A program made the position numbers and the translations under genes. Positions 44,710 through 52,843 of a stretch of 64,000 nt of DNA are shown here, piece after piece. The notes under the pieces were generated by a model, which had not been told where the DNA came from, ran no database searches, and saw only the letters and a list, made by a program, of their open reading frames with translations. Position 1 is the first letter of the stretch. Every line of letters starts with the position of its first letter. The stretch lies in the NCBI GenBank assembly GCA_014359475.1, contig JACIZI010000002.1, forward strand, positions 124,001 to 188,000, given 5' to 3'. The stretch is from Marinobacter sp. Its GTDB lineage: Bacteria; Pseudomonadota; Gammaproteobacteria; Pseudomonadales; Oleiphilaceae.

Positions 44710-45088
44710 CCGGCTGCAACGAATTCTTTATGTCGAGGATGAGGACGATATCCGGGCGGTGGCCGAACTGGCGTTAGTCAATGTGGCAGGGTTTGAGCTG
44801 CGCAGCTGTGCATCCGGTGCGGAGGCTCTGGCGGTTGCGGAATCCTTCGCCCCGGATCTGCTGTTGCTCGATGTCATGATGCCCGCCATGGATGGCCCGG
44901 CCACACTCCGGGCGCTTCGTCAGATTCCATCACTTGCAGAAACGCCGGCAATTTTCATGACGGCCAAGGTGCAGCCGGATGAGATAAACCGGTACCTGGA
45001 ACTGGGGGCCGTTGATGTCATCGCCAAGCCCTTTGACCCCATGTCGCTGGGGGAACAGTTGCGCCATGTATGGCGCCGGCTTGGCTGA
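44699..45088 (+). CDS. Single-domain response regulator (receiver only)
   Basis: A 129-residue stand-alone receiver, with acidic V-E-D-E-D-D near 12-17, phosphoacceptor Asp58 (L-L-L-D-V-M-M-P), a conserved Thr in F-M-T-A-K and Lys in I-A-K-P-F-D. It overlaps the HDOD regulator by 11 bases; the ATG at 44699 is one codon after an in-frame TTG and has GAGGA upstream. Without an output domain it could carry phosphate to or from the Hpt-like domain of the first regulator or act by protein binding. The acceptor and donor are not known. Confidence 0.88.
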   Translation: MNHSRLQRILYVEDEDDIRAVAELALVNVAGFELRSCASGAEALAVAESFAPDLLLLDVMMPAMDGPATLRALRQIPSLAETPAIFMTAKVQPDEINRYLELGAVDVIAKPFDPMSLGEQLRHVWRRLG

Positions 45089-45169
45089 CCTTCTGGCCCG
45101 GGATGCCCGATGCCGGTTTTTCCGGTAAGATTCCTGCCTTCCCGAAACACAGTGAAGCAAGAGGGCGAC

Positions 45170-45490
45170 ATGTCTGAGCATCCGTCTGGCGATGAGCTCA
45201 AAGCACGACTTAACCTGGAAACGTCCCGCATCCATTGGCATGAACTGCAGACGTATTTTGCCAGGGGGCAGGTGGTGCGAGTGGCTCCTGAACTGGATCT
45301 CCTCGACGTGGCGGTGCAGCTGACGGCCGATAATAAGGCCCGGTTCCAGCACTGGATGAGTCAGGGTCAGGTCGGCGATGTGTCACCGGACCTTGCCCGG
45401 GACTGGTACGAACGCAATGCTCACCTCTGGGCGCTGGTGGTCGCACCCTGGGTTCTGGTGCAGGATTGCTCCGGTACTTCCGCCCACTGA
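45170..45490 (+). CDS. DUF2288 family protein
   Basis: A 106-residue soluble protein matching the DUF2288 family: conserved segments include L-N-L-E-T-S-R-I-H-W-H-E-L-Q-T-Y-F-A-R-G and V-A-P-W-V-L-V-Q. The function is unknown. GAGGG precedes the ATG at 45170. It stands 81 bases after the receiver operon; a weak hairpin-like CCGG-TTTTT-CCGG lies in the gap. Whether it is co-transcribed with the regulators is open. Confidence 0.85.
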   Translation: MSEHPSGDELKARLNLETSRIHWHELQTYFARGQVVRVAPELDLLDVAVQLTADNKARFQHWMSQGQVGDVSPDLARDWYERNAHLWALVVAPWVLVQDCSGTSAH

Positions 45491-45679
45491 TGTCTGGCGG
45501 CGTTCAGTCTCACCGCGCTGTCGATTGCCGGCGGGTTCAGACTCTCTTTCCTTTCGCTGACAGGTGATTTCCTGGCCAGAAATTGATCTTTGACAGACAG
45601 ATTTTGCAGAATATGTGTAGAATCGACATGTCGCTATTGTGAGCAGGATCCCCGCCGATTTTACAGTCAGGAAAAGTGA

Positions 45680-46639
45680 ATGCATCGCCGTGAATTTCTG
45701 ATCAATCTATGTCTGGCAGGGGGGGTATTTGCTGGATTGGGTGGTTGTGGCTCCAGGGAAACTATCCGGATTGGAGTGCACCCCTGGATTGGCTATGAGT
45801 CGCTATACCTGGCAGAGGAGTTTGGCTGGCTGCCGGAATCCGTCTCGCTGATCAAGGCCGGGGCCGCCACCGATTCGGTCACAGGTCTGCTATCAGGTCG
45901 TCTTGATATGGCCGGGCTGACCCTTGATGAGGCCCTGCGGGTTCATCTTATGGGTACACCCTTGTCGATTGTGGCGGTGATGGATGTATCCGCCGGTGCC
46001 GATGTGGTGATGGCACGGGAAGATATTGCCGGCAGGGAAAGCATTGCTGGTGCCCGGATCGCCGTCGAGCCTACCGGTGTATCAGCTCTGCTGCTGCTCA
46101 AATGGCTGGAGTCGGAGGGCCTTTCACGATCAGATGTCCGGGAAGTCGAATTACCGGTCAACCTGCACCCTGAGGCGTTCCGCAAGGGCAGTATCGATGT
46201 CAGTGTGGCCTATGAGCCGGTTGCCTCGCAACTGGAGGCGGCCGGTGCACGGCGGCTGTTCGACAGCCGTTCCATTCCGGATACCATTTTTGACGTTCTG
46301 GTTGTGTGCCAGAGTGCTGAGGCGGACAACAGTACATTGGTCCGGAAGGTGGTTTCCGCCCACTTTCAGGGTGTTTCTCATCTGGTGCGGGGTATTCACG
46401 ATGCACAGTATCGCGTGGCTGCCCACCAGCAGGTCTCTCCGGAGGTTGTCCGCCGTTCGCTGGCATCCGTAACCCTGCCGGATGTTGCGCTCAATCGAGC
46501 CTACCTGCGATCGGGTGGCCGGATAGAGACCGTCATATCGGAGTTGGCTGAGTTGATGTACGCCAAGGATATGATTAACTCACTTCCCGATGAGAAGGCA
46601 ATTGCCTCCCCTGGTTATCTGACCAGAGAGGATGCATGA
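45680..46639 (+). CDS. ABC-type solute-binding lipoprotein (NMT1/nitrate-taurine type)
   Basis: A 319-residue periplasmic binding protein of the family that binds nitrate, sulfonates, bicarbonate or thiamine precursors. The N-terminus has a twin-arginine-like R-R-E-F-L and a lipobox (L-G-G-C, Cys23), then R-I-G-V-H-P-W-I-G-Y-E at the start of the mature domain. No permease or ATPase gene is present nearby, and its stop overlaps (ATGA) a diguanylate cyclase with another binding-protein domain. A signalling rather than transport role is therefore possible. The ligand cannot be predicted. About 190 non-coding bases precede it, where TTGACA at 45590 has no well-spaced -10. Confidence 0.82.
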   Translation: MHRREFLINLCLAGGVFAGLGGCGSRETIRIGVHPWIGYESLYLAEEFGWLPESVSLIKAGAATDSVTGLLSGRLDMAGLTLDEALRVHLMGTPLSIVAVMDVSAGADVVMAREDIAGRESIAGARIAVEPTGVSALLLLKWLESEGLSRSDVREVELPVNLHPEAFRKGSIDVSVAYEPVASQLEAAGARRLFDSRSIPDTIFDVLVVCQSAEADNSTLVRKVVSAHFQGVSHLVRGIHDAQYRVAAHQQVSPEVVRRSLASVTLPDVALNRAYLRSGGRIETVISELAELMYAKDMINSLPDEKAIASPGYLTREDA

Positions 46640-48174
46640 TCCGGTATTTGTTCTGCACCGTAATGTTGTGCCTGCTCACCGCCGATGCCTGGGCAACGCA
46701 CTCCGGGGGCTCCATTCAGCTGGGGGTTTTTGCCTACCGTCCGGTAGACATCATGGTTCAGCGCTATCAACCCCTGACTGACTACCTGTCGAAAAAAACC
46801 GGTCTGGATGTCCGCCTGCACATCTATGATCAGGCGGAGATGGAAAGGGCGATTACCCACAACCGGGTGGATTTTTTTCTTACCAATCCCAGCCACTTTC
46901 TGGTTGTCCGCAATGAAAAAAGTCTTTCCGGTGTGCTTGCGACCCTGATCAGGCAGCAGGGGGAGGAGAGCACCATGAGTCTGGGTGGTGTCATCCTGGT
47001 GCGCAAGGAGCAGGAGGGTATTAACACTCTGGCAGATATAGGTAAACGGACAGTTCTGGCACCTGGGCCACATTACCTGGGAGGGTACCAGACCCAGGCA
47101 CTGGAATTGCTTGATGCCGGGGTGGATCTGAGCAGGCGCGGCAAGGTTGTATATGTGGGTGGCCATGATAGTGTGGTTGAAGGCTTGCTGGCCAGGGACG
47201 GGGAAGTCGGCTTTGTTCGTACCGGTATTCTGGAGGAGTTGTCCCGGGATCGTCCGGGTCTCGCTGGCCAGTTCCGGGTGGTTAACCGCCAGAATCTCAG
47301 AGGCTACCCTTTTGTTGCCTCTACCCGTCTTTATCCCGAGTGGCCCTTGGTTTCCCTGCCCCACGTGGAGCTGGATGTGGTCAGGTCTGTGGCTTCTGCA
47401 CTCTTTTCTCTGAATTCAGATCATCCTGCGGCCCGTGCTGCCGGGCTGGCGGGGTTTGCGCCGCCAGCGGATTACCAGTCGGTGGAGAATCTGGCCCGCA
47501 GGCTGCGACTCCCTCCCTACGACAAGGTGCCCGAGTTTACCTGGGGCGAGGCAGTCTACCAGTATCGCTATTGGGTAGCCGTAATCGCGCTGTTGATGAC
47601 AGCTCTGGCAGTAGCGGTTGCCTGGCTGGGTCAGCAACATCGTAAACTGCGAAAGCAGGAAACCCAACTGGTCTCCATGGCCCATTACGATGCCCTGACC
47701 GGGCTGCCGAACCGGACTCTCCTCACGGATCGCTTGCGGCAGGCGATGGCCGGGATCGACCGGCAGGGTGGGCGGTTGGCTCTGGCGTTTATTGATCTTG
47801 ACCAGTTCAAGCCCGTGAATGACCGGTTCGGCCACGAGGCGGGCGATCAGCTGTTGGTTGAAATTTCCAGGCGGATGCGCGGGGAGTTGCGCGAGCAGGA
47901 CACCCTGGCGAGACTGGGCGGTGATGAATTCGTTGCTTTGATGATCAATGTCCAGGGCGACCGGGGTCTTGACGGTCTGCTGCACCGGCTGCTGAGCGCT
48001 GTCTCTGCTCCGGTGGTGCTTCAGTCGGGTGAGGTGAGGGTTTCAGCCAGCATCGGCGTGGCCCTCTACCCGCAGCAGGGAAGCCTGGATGGCGATCAGC
48101 TGATACGCCAGGCGGACCAGGCCATGTACCGTGCCAAACAGTCGGGCAAGAATCGTTATGCGCTGTTCCGGTAG
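46636..48174 (+). CDS. Diguanylate cyclase with periplasmic PhnD-like binding domain
   Basis: A 512-residue membrane protein. Signal peptide (cleavage near residue 20), a periplasmic PhnD/phosphonate-type binding domain (about 28-290, with V-D-F-F-L-T-N-P-S-H-F), a transmembrane helix near 311-331, and a GGDEF domain with G-G-D-E-F at 428 and the inhibitory R-E-Q-D just before it. It is translationally coupled to the upstream solute-binding lipoprotein by a four-base overlap, which suggests the two work together, perhaps the lipoprotein presenting a ligand to the cyclase. The 3' end overlaps the convergent Na/Pi gene by 19 bases. Confidence 0.9.
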   Translation: MIRYLFCTVMLCLLTADAWATHSGGSIQLGVFAYRPVDIMVQRYQPLTDYLSKKTGLDVRLHIYDQAEMERAITHNRVDFFLTNPSHFLVVRNEKSLSGVLATLIRQQGEESTMSLGGVILVRKEQEGINTLADIGKRTVLAPGPHYLGGYQTQALELLDAGVDLSRRGKVVYVGGHDSVVEGLLARDGEVGFVRTGILEELSRDRPGLAGQFRVVNRQNLRGYPFVASTRLYPEWPLVSLPHVELDVVRSVASALFSLNSDHPAARAAGLAGFAPPADYQSVENLARRLRLPPYDKVPEFTWGEAVYQYRYWVAVIALLMTALAVAVAWLGQQHRKLRKQETQLVSMAHYDALTGLPNRTLLTDRLRQAMAGIDRQGGRLALAFIDLDQFKPVNDRFGHEAGDQLLVEISRRMRGELREQDTLARLGGDEFVALMINVQGDRGLDGLLHRLLSAVSAPVVLQSGEVRVSASIGVALYPQQGSLDGDQLIRQADQAMYRAKQSGKNRYALFR

Positions 48175-49745
48175 CTGTTCCGCGTCTCTGAGGTTGGCAG
48201 GTGCATAAGCGCCTTCAGCCACTGGTCCGTCAGCCGGCGCAGACTGCTGAGCGTGTCCAGCAAGGCTTCACCCTGTTGTGCAGATACCTGCTGCCGCACC
48301 ATCATCCGCAGGGTCTGCGCTTTGATACTCTGGTAGCGCTTTTCACATTCTTCATCCAGAGATTCCAGTAAAGCACCGGAGTTCGTGGTACTCCGGATCA
48401 GGTCCAGGTAATCCTGGATGAGTCCGGCCAGCGGGTCGGGCAGCTGGGCCGACTGGTCCCGAACCGCCAGAATATGATGGTTCAGTGCCAACACCTCGTT
48501 GAGATACCGGCAGGTGCGCACCGAGGTGGTGAGCGTTTCCACAATATCCGGTGCCATGCCGGTACTTCGGAGCCGGGTAATGTAGTCGGTGATGGCGTAA
48601 AACAGTGTCCGGGCCGATTCAGTGCGCTTGGCCATGTCTGCGGGCTTTAGGTTCTGCCGGTCCAGGGCGGCCCGCAGCAGGCTTTCTACCAGAGCAAAGA
48701 AACGGGTGATCTCACGGTCGGTGGCTTCGAGTGCCAGTTCCGGTGTGTCCAGCAGGGTATGGTCAAGGTAGCGGGGCCTTGCATTGTCCTCCTCGGCACT
48801 GCGGAACAGTCTGCCCAGAAGCCGGGCCATATGGCCGGCCAGTGGTAGCATCAGCAGTACGCCCAGAACGTTGAAAAGGGTATGAAAGATAGCCAGCGAG
48901 ATTGCAGCATTGGCCTCGAGTTCCAGCCACCCGGTCAGCCTGTCCACCGACCAGAGCATGACGGGCAGTATGCTCAGGGCAATCAGCCCGGTGACCACGT
49001 TGAAGAGTATGTGGCCAACGGCCAGGCGGCGGGCATTGGACGTGGCCTTGATGACCGACAGCGCAGCGGTGGATGTACTGCCAAGGTTGGCGCCGATCAC
49101 TGCGGCAGCGGCATTGTCCAGAGTGATCAGTCCGCCGGAAGCAGCGGTCAGTACAATGGCCAGGGCCGCGCTGGATGACTGGGTTACGACCGTTCCCAGA
49201 AAGCCGATCAATAACCAGGCCGGCAGTCCGTAGTCTGCGCCGGAAAGCGCAGAACCCTCGGTAAACCCATCCAGTGCCGACTTGAGGATGGACAGGCCGA
49301 GAAAGAACAGGGCAAAGCCGGTGATGGTCTCACCCATCGCCTTGCGACGGTGGTGGGAACTGGCCAGGCGCAGACCGACACCGGCAGCCAGAAGGGGCAG
49401 GGCAAAGGCTTCGATATTCACGCCGAAGCCTACCAGGCTGACCAGCCAGCCGGTCATGGTGGTGCCCACATTGGCGCCGAAGACCACCGTCAGCGCCTGG
49501 GTCAGTGTCATCAGACCGGCGTTCACAAAACCGATGGTGGCCACCGTTACCGCGCCGGAATGCTGGACAATCCCGGTAATCAGCATGCCCGAGCCGACCC
49601 CCCGGATCGGGGTGCGTGTCCAGTTGGCCAGAATGTGTCGAAGCTGGGGACCGGCGGTCTGCTTGAGACCGTTGGTCATCATCTCCATCGCCAGCATGAA
49701 CAGGGCAAGTCCGCCTGCCACCTGAAACAGCACATCAAAAGTCAT
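48156..49745 (-). CDS. Na+/phosphate cotransporter family protein with PhoU-like C-terminus
   Basis: A 529-residue inner-membrane protein of the Na/Pi-II (NptA/YjbB) family. Two inverted Q-S-S motifs typical of the transporter are visible (I-V-Q-H-S-G-A in the first repeat, V-T-Q-S-S-S-A in the second), with a G-A-N-x-G-T/S motif in each (G-A-N-V-G-T-T, G-A-N-L-G-S-T). About nine membrane helices take up residues 1-315, and the last 200 residues form a PhoU-like helical domain. It is read from an ATGA overlap with the tatD-like gene upstream. It likely moves phosphate with sodium; direction is uncertain. Confidence 0.9.
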   Translation of the reverse strand: MTFDVLFQVAGGLALFMLAMEMMTNGLKQTAGPQLRHILANWTRTPIRGVGSGMLITGIVQHSGAVTVATIGFVNAGLMTLTQALTVVFGANVGTTMTGWLVSLVGFGVNIEAFALPLLAAGVGLRLASSHHRRKAMGETITGFALFFLGLSILKSALDGFTEGSALSGADYGLPAWLLIGFLGTVVTQSSSAALAIVLTAASGGLITLDNAAAAVIGANLGSTSTAALSVIKATSNARRLAVGHILFNVVTGLIALSILPVMLWSVDRLTGWLELEANAAISLAIFHTLFNVLGVLLMLPLAGHMARLLGRLFRSAEEDNARPRYLDHTLLDTPELALEATDREITRFFALVESLLRAALDRQNLKPADMAKRTESARTLFYAITDYITRLRSTGMAPDIVETLTTSVRTCRYLNEVLALNHHILAVRDQSAQLPDPLAGLIQDYLDLIRSTTNSGALLESLDEECEKRYQSIKAQTLRMMVRQQVSAQQGEALLDTLSSLRRLTDQWLKALMHLPTSETRNSYRNSA

Positions 49746-50587
49746 CGTCTGTCGTTTATCCCTGGTTGGCTGGCTGGAAGCTGGACCGGGAAGAAAGTTC
49801 TCAGGCTGTTGCGATAGGCCGTTTCCAGCACCTGGTCCAGCGGAAGCGCTTTGACCTCGGCAATCTTCTCCGCCACAAACGGGATATAGAAGGGCGCATT
49901 TTCACGGCCCCTGTAGGGCACCGGGGTCAGAAACGGGGAGTCGGTTTCCAGCAGTATCTGCTCCATCGGAGTCATGCGCACAATGTCCCGCACATTCTCA
50001 GCCTTGTTGAAAGTGGTGATGCCGTTAAAGCCCAGGCACCAGCCCTGAGCAATGGCGTATTGTGCCAGCCCGGGGCCGGACGTGAAGCTGTGGATCACTC
50101 CCCGGCGCTTCAGGCTGGCTTCAAACTCCTTCAGGATTTCAATGGTGTCATCATCTGCTTCGCGGCTGTGGATCACCACCGGGCGATCCAGATCACTGGC
50201 GATTTGTAGCTGGCGCCGGAAGACTTCCCGCTGTACGTCCCGGTCTGCATTGTCGTAGAAATAGTCCAGCCCGATCTCGCCGACGGCCACGATCTTTTCG
50301 TCGCTGGCATGGGCACGGATTTCTTCCTCCACTGCATCGGTGTAGGTTTCCGCTTCATGGGGATGGATACCCTGGGTGCCGAAGACCCAGGGTTCTACCT
50401 GGCTGAGCTCCCGCACTGCGGCAAGATTTCCCGGGGAGACGGCGATGGTGATAACCTTCTCGATATTCACCTGCCGGGTCTGCTCAAGGGTTTCCGACAG
50501 CGGCCGGTCCTTGAGGTAATCCAGGTGGCAGTGGGTTTCGATGATCGGATGCTCGAACACGGGGATTTCGCGACGTTTCTTGCTCAT
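49742..50587 (-). CDS. TatD-family metal-dependent DNase/hydrolase
   Basis: A 281-residue TIM-barrel hydrolase with the full set of metal ligands: H-C-H-L-D near residue 19, G-E-I-G-L-D-Y, V-V-I-H-S-R-E and L-E-T-D-S-P-F at the C-terminal end. TatD proteins act as 3'-5' exonucleases in DNA repair and oxidative-stress tolerance. The start codon has only a weak upstream site. It leads the Na/Pi gene in a two-gene operon and is divergent from the PPK2 gene, with 118 bases between. Confidence 0.93.
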   Translation of the reverse strand: MSKKRREIPVFEHPIIETHCHLDYLKDRPLSETLEQTRQVNIEKVITIAVSPGNLAAVRELSQVEPWVFGTQGIHPHEAETYTDAVEEEIRAHASDEKIVAVGEIGLDYFYDNADRDVQREVFRRQLQIASDLDRPVVIHSREADDDTIEILKEFEASLKRRGVIHSFTSGPGLAQYAIAQGWCLGFNGITTFNKAENVRDIVRMTPMEQILLETDSPFLTPVPYRGRENAPFYIPFVAEKIAEVKALPLDQVLETAYRNSLRTFFPVQLPASQPGINDRR

Positions 50588-50705
50588 TGCCTTGACTGAT
50601 CTCCGTCACAGCCCATGGTGGGGCTTCTGTTCCTGGAACTTCAAACTGACAGTCTAACAGCTCGAGTGGGTATTGACCTGTATGGGCGTTATAGGATGAA
50701 ACCTT

Positions 50706-51533
50706 ATGGAGATCACTGAGTTTGCGTCGTCCTGGTGCTACGACCCGGATCGGCCAGAATTTTCGGCGTACCCGACCCTGCTGGACAAGGCGGGGCTGCC
50801 GGACCTGGAGGAGAGTCTGAAGAGCATCGGAGAATATCAGCGCAGGCTCTGGGCCAATCGGAGGCAGGCGGTGCTGGTGATCATCCATGGTCCGGACACC
50901 AGTGGCAAGGACAGCCTGATCCGTACTTTGGCCACCTGGGCCGACCCCGCCGGATTTCATGCCTGGTCATTTTCAAGACCACAGGGTGAGGAAGTCCGGC
51001 ACGATTTTCTCTGGCGGGTGGTGCCTTATCTGCCGGCGGCAGGTCAGATGGTGACGTTCAACCGCAGCCACCACGAAGCAGTGATCGCCGAGCGGGTGTG
51101 GCCGGTACATGCGCCGGAAAGCTACAACTGGACCAGTCGCTACCGGGCAATTCGCGGGTTTGAGCGGCACCTGGCAAGTGAGGGTACGGTGCTGCTGAAA
51201 GTATGGCTCAATCTTTCTGAAGATGAGCACCGTAAAAGGCTATTGAAAAGGCTGGACAAGCCCCGTAAACGCTGGAAGTTTGATCGGTCGGATATCGACG
51301 GCTGGGTGCGTCGCAAAGACTATCAGGCCTGTGCCGTTGAGGCGCTGGCACAGACCCATACGCAGGAGGCGCCCTGGTTTATGGTGCCGGGGGATAACAA
51401 GCCGGCCGCCCGTGCTGTAGTGGCCGCTTTGCTGGCCGAACAGCTGAAAAGGTTGGCACCAGACTACCCTGGGGAGCATCCGGATGTACTGGAGGAATAC
51501 CGCCAGCTGCTTGCCCGGCACGGGGTGAGCTGA
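50706..51533 (+). CDS. Polyphosphate kinase 2 family protein (PPK2)
   Basis: A 275-residue P-loop enzyme of the PPK2 family, transferring phosphate between polyphosphate and nucleotides. Walker A reads G-P-D-T-S-G-K-D (about 63-70), slightly different from the common G-x-D-A-A-G-K-G. The family's H-D-F-L-W-R is present, as is the lid/Walker B segment F-N-R-S-H-H-E (near 118). The length is that of single-domain short PPK2 proteins. The preferred nucleotide (GDP, ADP or AMP) cannot be read. It is followed two bases later by a methyltransferase gene on the same strand. Confidence 0.9.
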   Translation: MEITEFASSWCYDPDRPEFSAYPTLLDKAGLPDLEESLKSIGEYQRRLWANRRQAVLVIIHGPDTSGKDSLIRTLATWADPAGFHAWSFSRPQGEEVRHDFLWRVVPYLPAAGQMVTFNRSHHEAVIAERVWPVHAPESYNWTSRYRAIRGFERHLASEGTVLLKVWLNLSEDEHRKRLLKRLDKPRKRWKFDRSDIDGWVRRKDYQACAVEALAQTHTQEAPWFMVPGDNKPAARAVVAALLAEQLKRLAPDYPGEHPDVLEEYRQLLARHGVS

Positions 51534-51535
51534 GG

Positions 51536-52759
51536 GTGACGGTTGTATCGAATCCGGCCGGTGACACCTTTCTCCACTGGCAGCAGCTCAATGACTGGCT
51601 GAGTGGTTGTGAAAGTCTGTGGCGGCCCTCGCCCTTTGCGGAACCCTTGCCGGGCTGGACAAGGCGTTTCCCCGGTCTCTCGCATTGGGTCGGGATCCTG
51701 TGCGATGAAGAGCTGGACGACTATGACCGGCATCCGGACAAGCTGGCGGAACGTCTGGCGGATTTCCTGCCGGAACTGGACCGTTATGCGTCGCTGGTAT
51801 CGCTACCGACCATGATTGCCCCGGACGATTCACTTGCCCGGTGTACCCTGGCTGAAACGATCGCAACCGATATGCCCGGGCGCAAGCGTTTACAAGCGGG
51901 TGCCTTTACCGCCAGTCTTCTGCCATTGCGGGAACCGGTGCTGGACTGGTGCTGCGGCAAAGGGCACCTGTCACGCGCGCTGGTCAGGGCCGGCGCACCC
52001 CGGGCATCGGGTCTGGAGTGGAATGGAGCGCTGGTGGCCGATGGCAACCGGCTGGCCCAGCGTTATGGAGACCCGGTACGGATTGAAGCCTGCGACGTAA
52101 TGTCCGACTCGGCCGACTGGAATCAGGCCGGCCATGGGGTTGCCCTGCATGCCTGCGGCGATCTCCACCGGCGTTTACTGACAGAGGCTGTGGCCCAGGG
52201 TATAGACAGAGTCAGCTTCTCTCCCTGCTGTTATCACCTGACCACCAGCGAGGAATATCAGCCATTGTCTGCCCGGGCCCGCAATTCATCCCGTTTAAGG
52301 CTGCTGAAAGAAGAAATGCGACTGGCGGTGCGGGAAACCGTCACAGCGCCGCAGGGGGTGCGAAAGCAGGGCAACAGGGCGAGTCATTGGCGGCTGGGAT
52401 TTGATGGCCTGCAAAGAGCTGTGACGGGCAGCGACCGGTATCTGCCGGTACCGTCCCATCCAACCCGACTGATGAAGGAGGGCTTTGAGGCGTTCTGCCA
52501 TTGGGCAGCGGAACAAAAGGGCCTGATCATCCCCCCGGATACTGACTTCGATCACTGGCTGACTCACGGAGCCCGGAGGCTTGCTCAGCTCCGTCGTCAT
52601 GAGCTGGTGCGCCACCTGTTCCGGCGACCGCTGGAGGTCTGGTTTGTATTGGATTATGCGTTGTTTCTGGAAGAAGCCGGGTACCGGGTCAGGCTGGGAA
52701 CCTTCTGCCACCGATCCCTGACTCCCCGCAACCTGTTGCTGGATGCGCAACGGGCCTGA
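51536..52759 (+). CDS. SAM-dependent methyltransferase (Methyltransf_32-like)
   Basis: A 407-residue protein from a GTG start two bases after the PPK2 stop; GAGGG next to it is tight but no better start exists before the conserved region. The central domain has the SAM-binding motif D-W-C-C-G-K-G-H-L-S-R (near 135), A-L-H-A-C-G-D-L near 200 and a conserved S-P-C-C-Y-H motif (near 228), which is characteristic of this methyltransferase group, also found in animal GSTCD-like proteins. The substrate is unknown. Several cysteines cluster around the two motifs. Confidence 0.82.
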   Translation: MTVVSNPAGDTFLHWQQLNDWLSGCESLWRPSPFAEPLPGWTRRFPGLSHWVGILCDEELDDYDRHPDKLAERLADFLPELDRYASLVSLPTMIAPDDSLARCTLAETIATDMPGRKRLQAGAFTASLLPLREPVLDWCCGKGHLSRALVRAGAPRASGLEWNGALVADGNRLAQRYGDPVRIEACDVMSDSADWNQAGHGVALHACGDLHRRLLTEAVAQGIDRVSFSPCCYHLTTSEEYQPLSARARNSSRLRLLKEEMRLAVRETVTAPQGVRKQGNRASHWRLGFDGLQRAVTGSDRYLPVPSHPTRLMKEGFEAFCHWAAEQKGLIIPPDTDFDHWLTHGARRLAQLRRHELVRHLFRRPLEVWFVLDYALFLEEAGYRVRLGTFCHRSLTPRNLLLDAQRA

Positions 52760-52777
52760 CAGGCCGGATAAGAACAG

Positions 52778-52803
52778 AAAAGCCCCGGCGCACCGGGGCT
52801 TTT
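52778..52803. terminator. Bidirectional intrinsic terminator
   Basis: AAAAGCCCCGG and CCGGGGCTTTT form a perfect 11-base-pair stem with a four-base loop (CGCA). Read on either strand it gives a GC-rich stem followed by a T run, serving both the methyltransferase on + and the convergent OmpA gene on -. Confidence 0.92.
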
Positions 52804-52843
52804 GATAACAGCGGGCGCAGTGCGCGCCCTGTCGGGTTGCGAA

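Noticed and set aside
45590-45623. Promoter upstream of the solute-binding lipoprotein (TTGACA and TAGAAT)
   Set aside because: The two elements are individually good but 22 bases apart, too far for a normal sigma-70 promoter; no better -10 with correct spacing was found.
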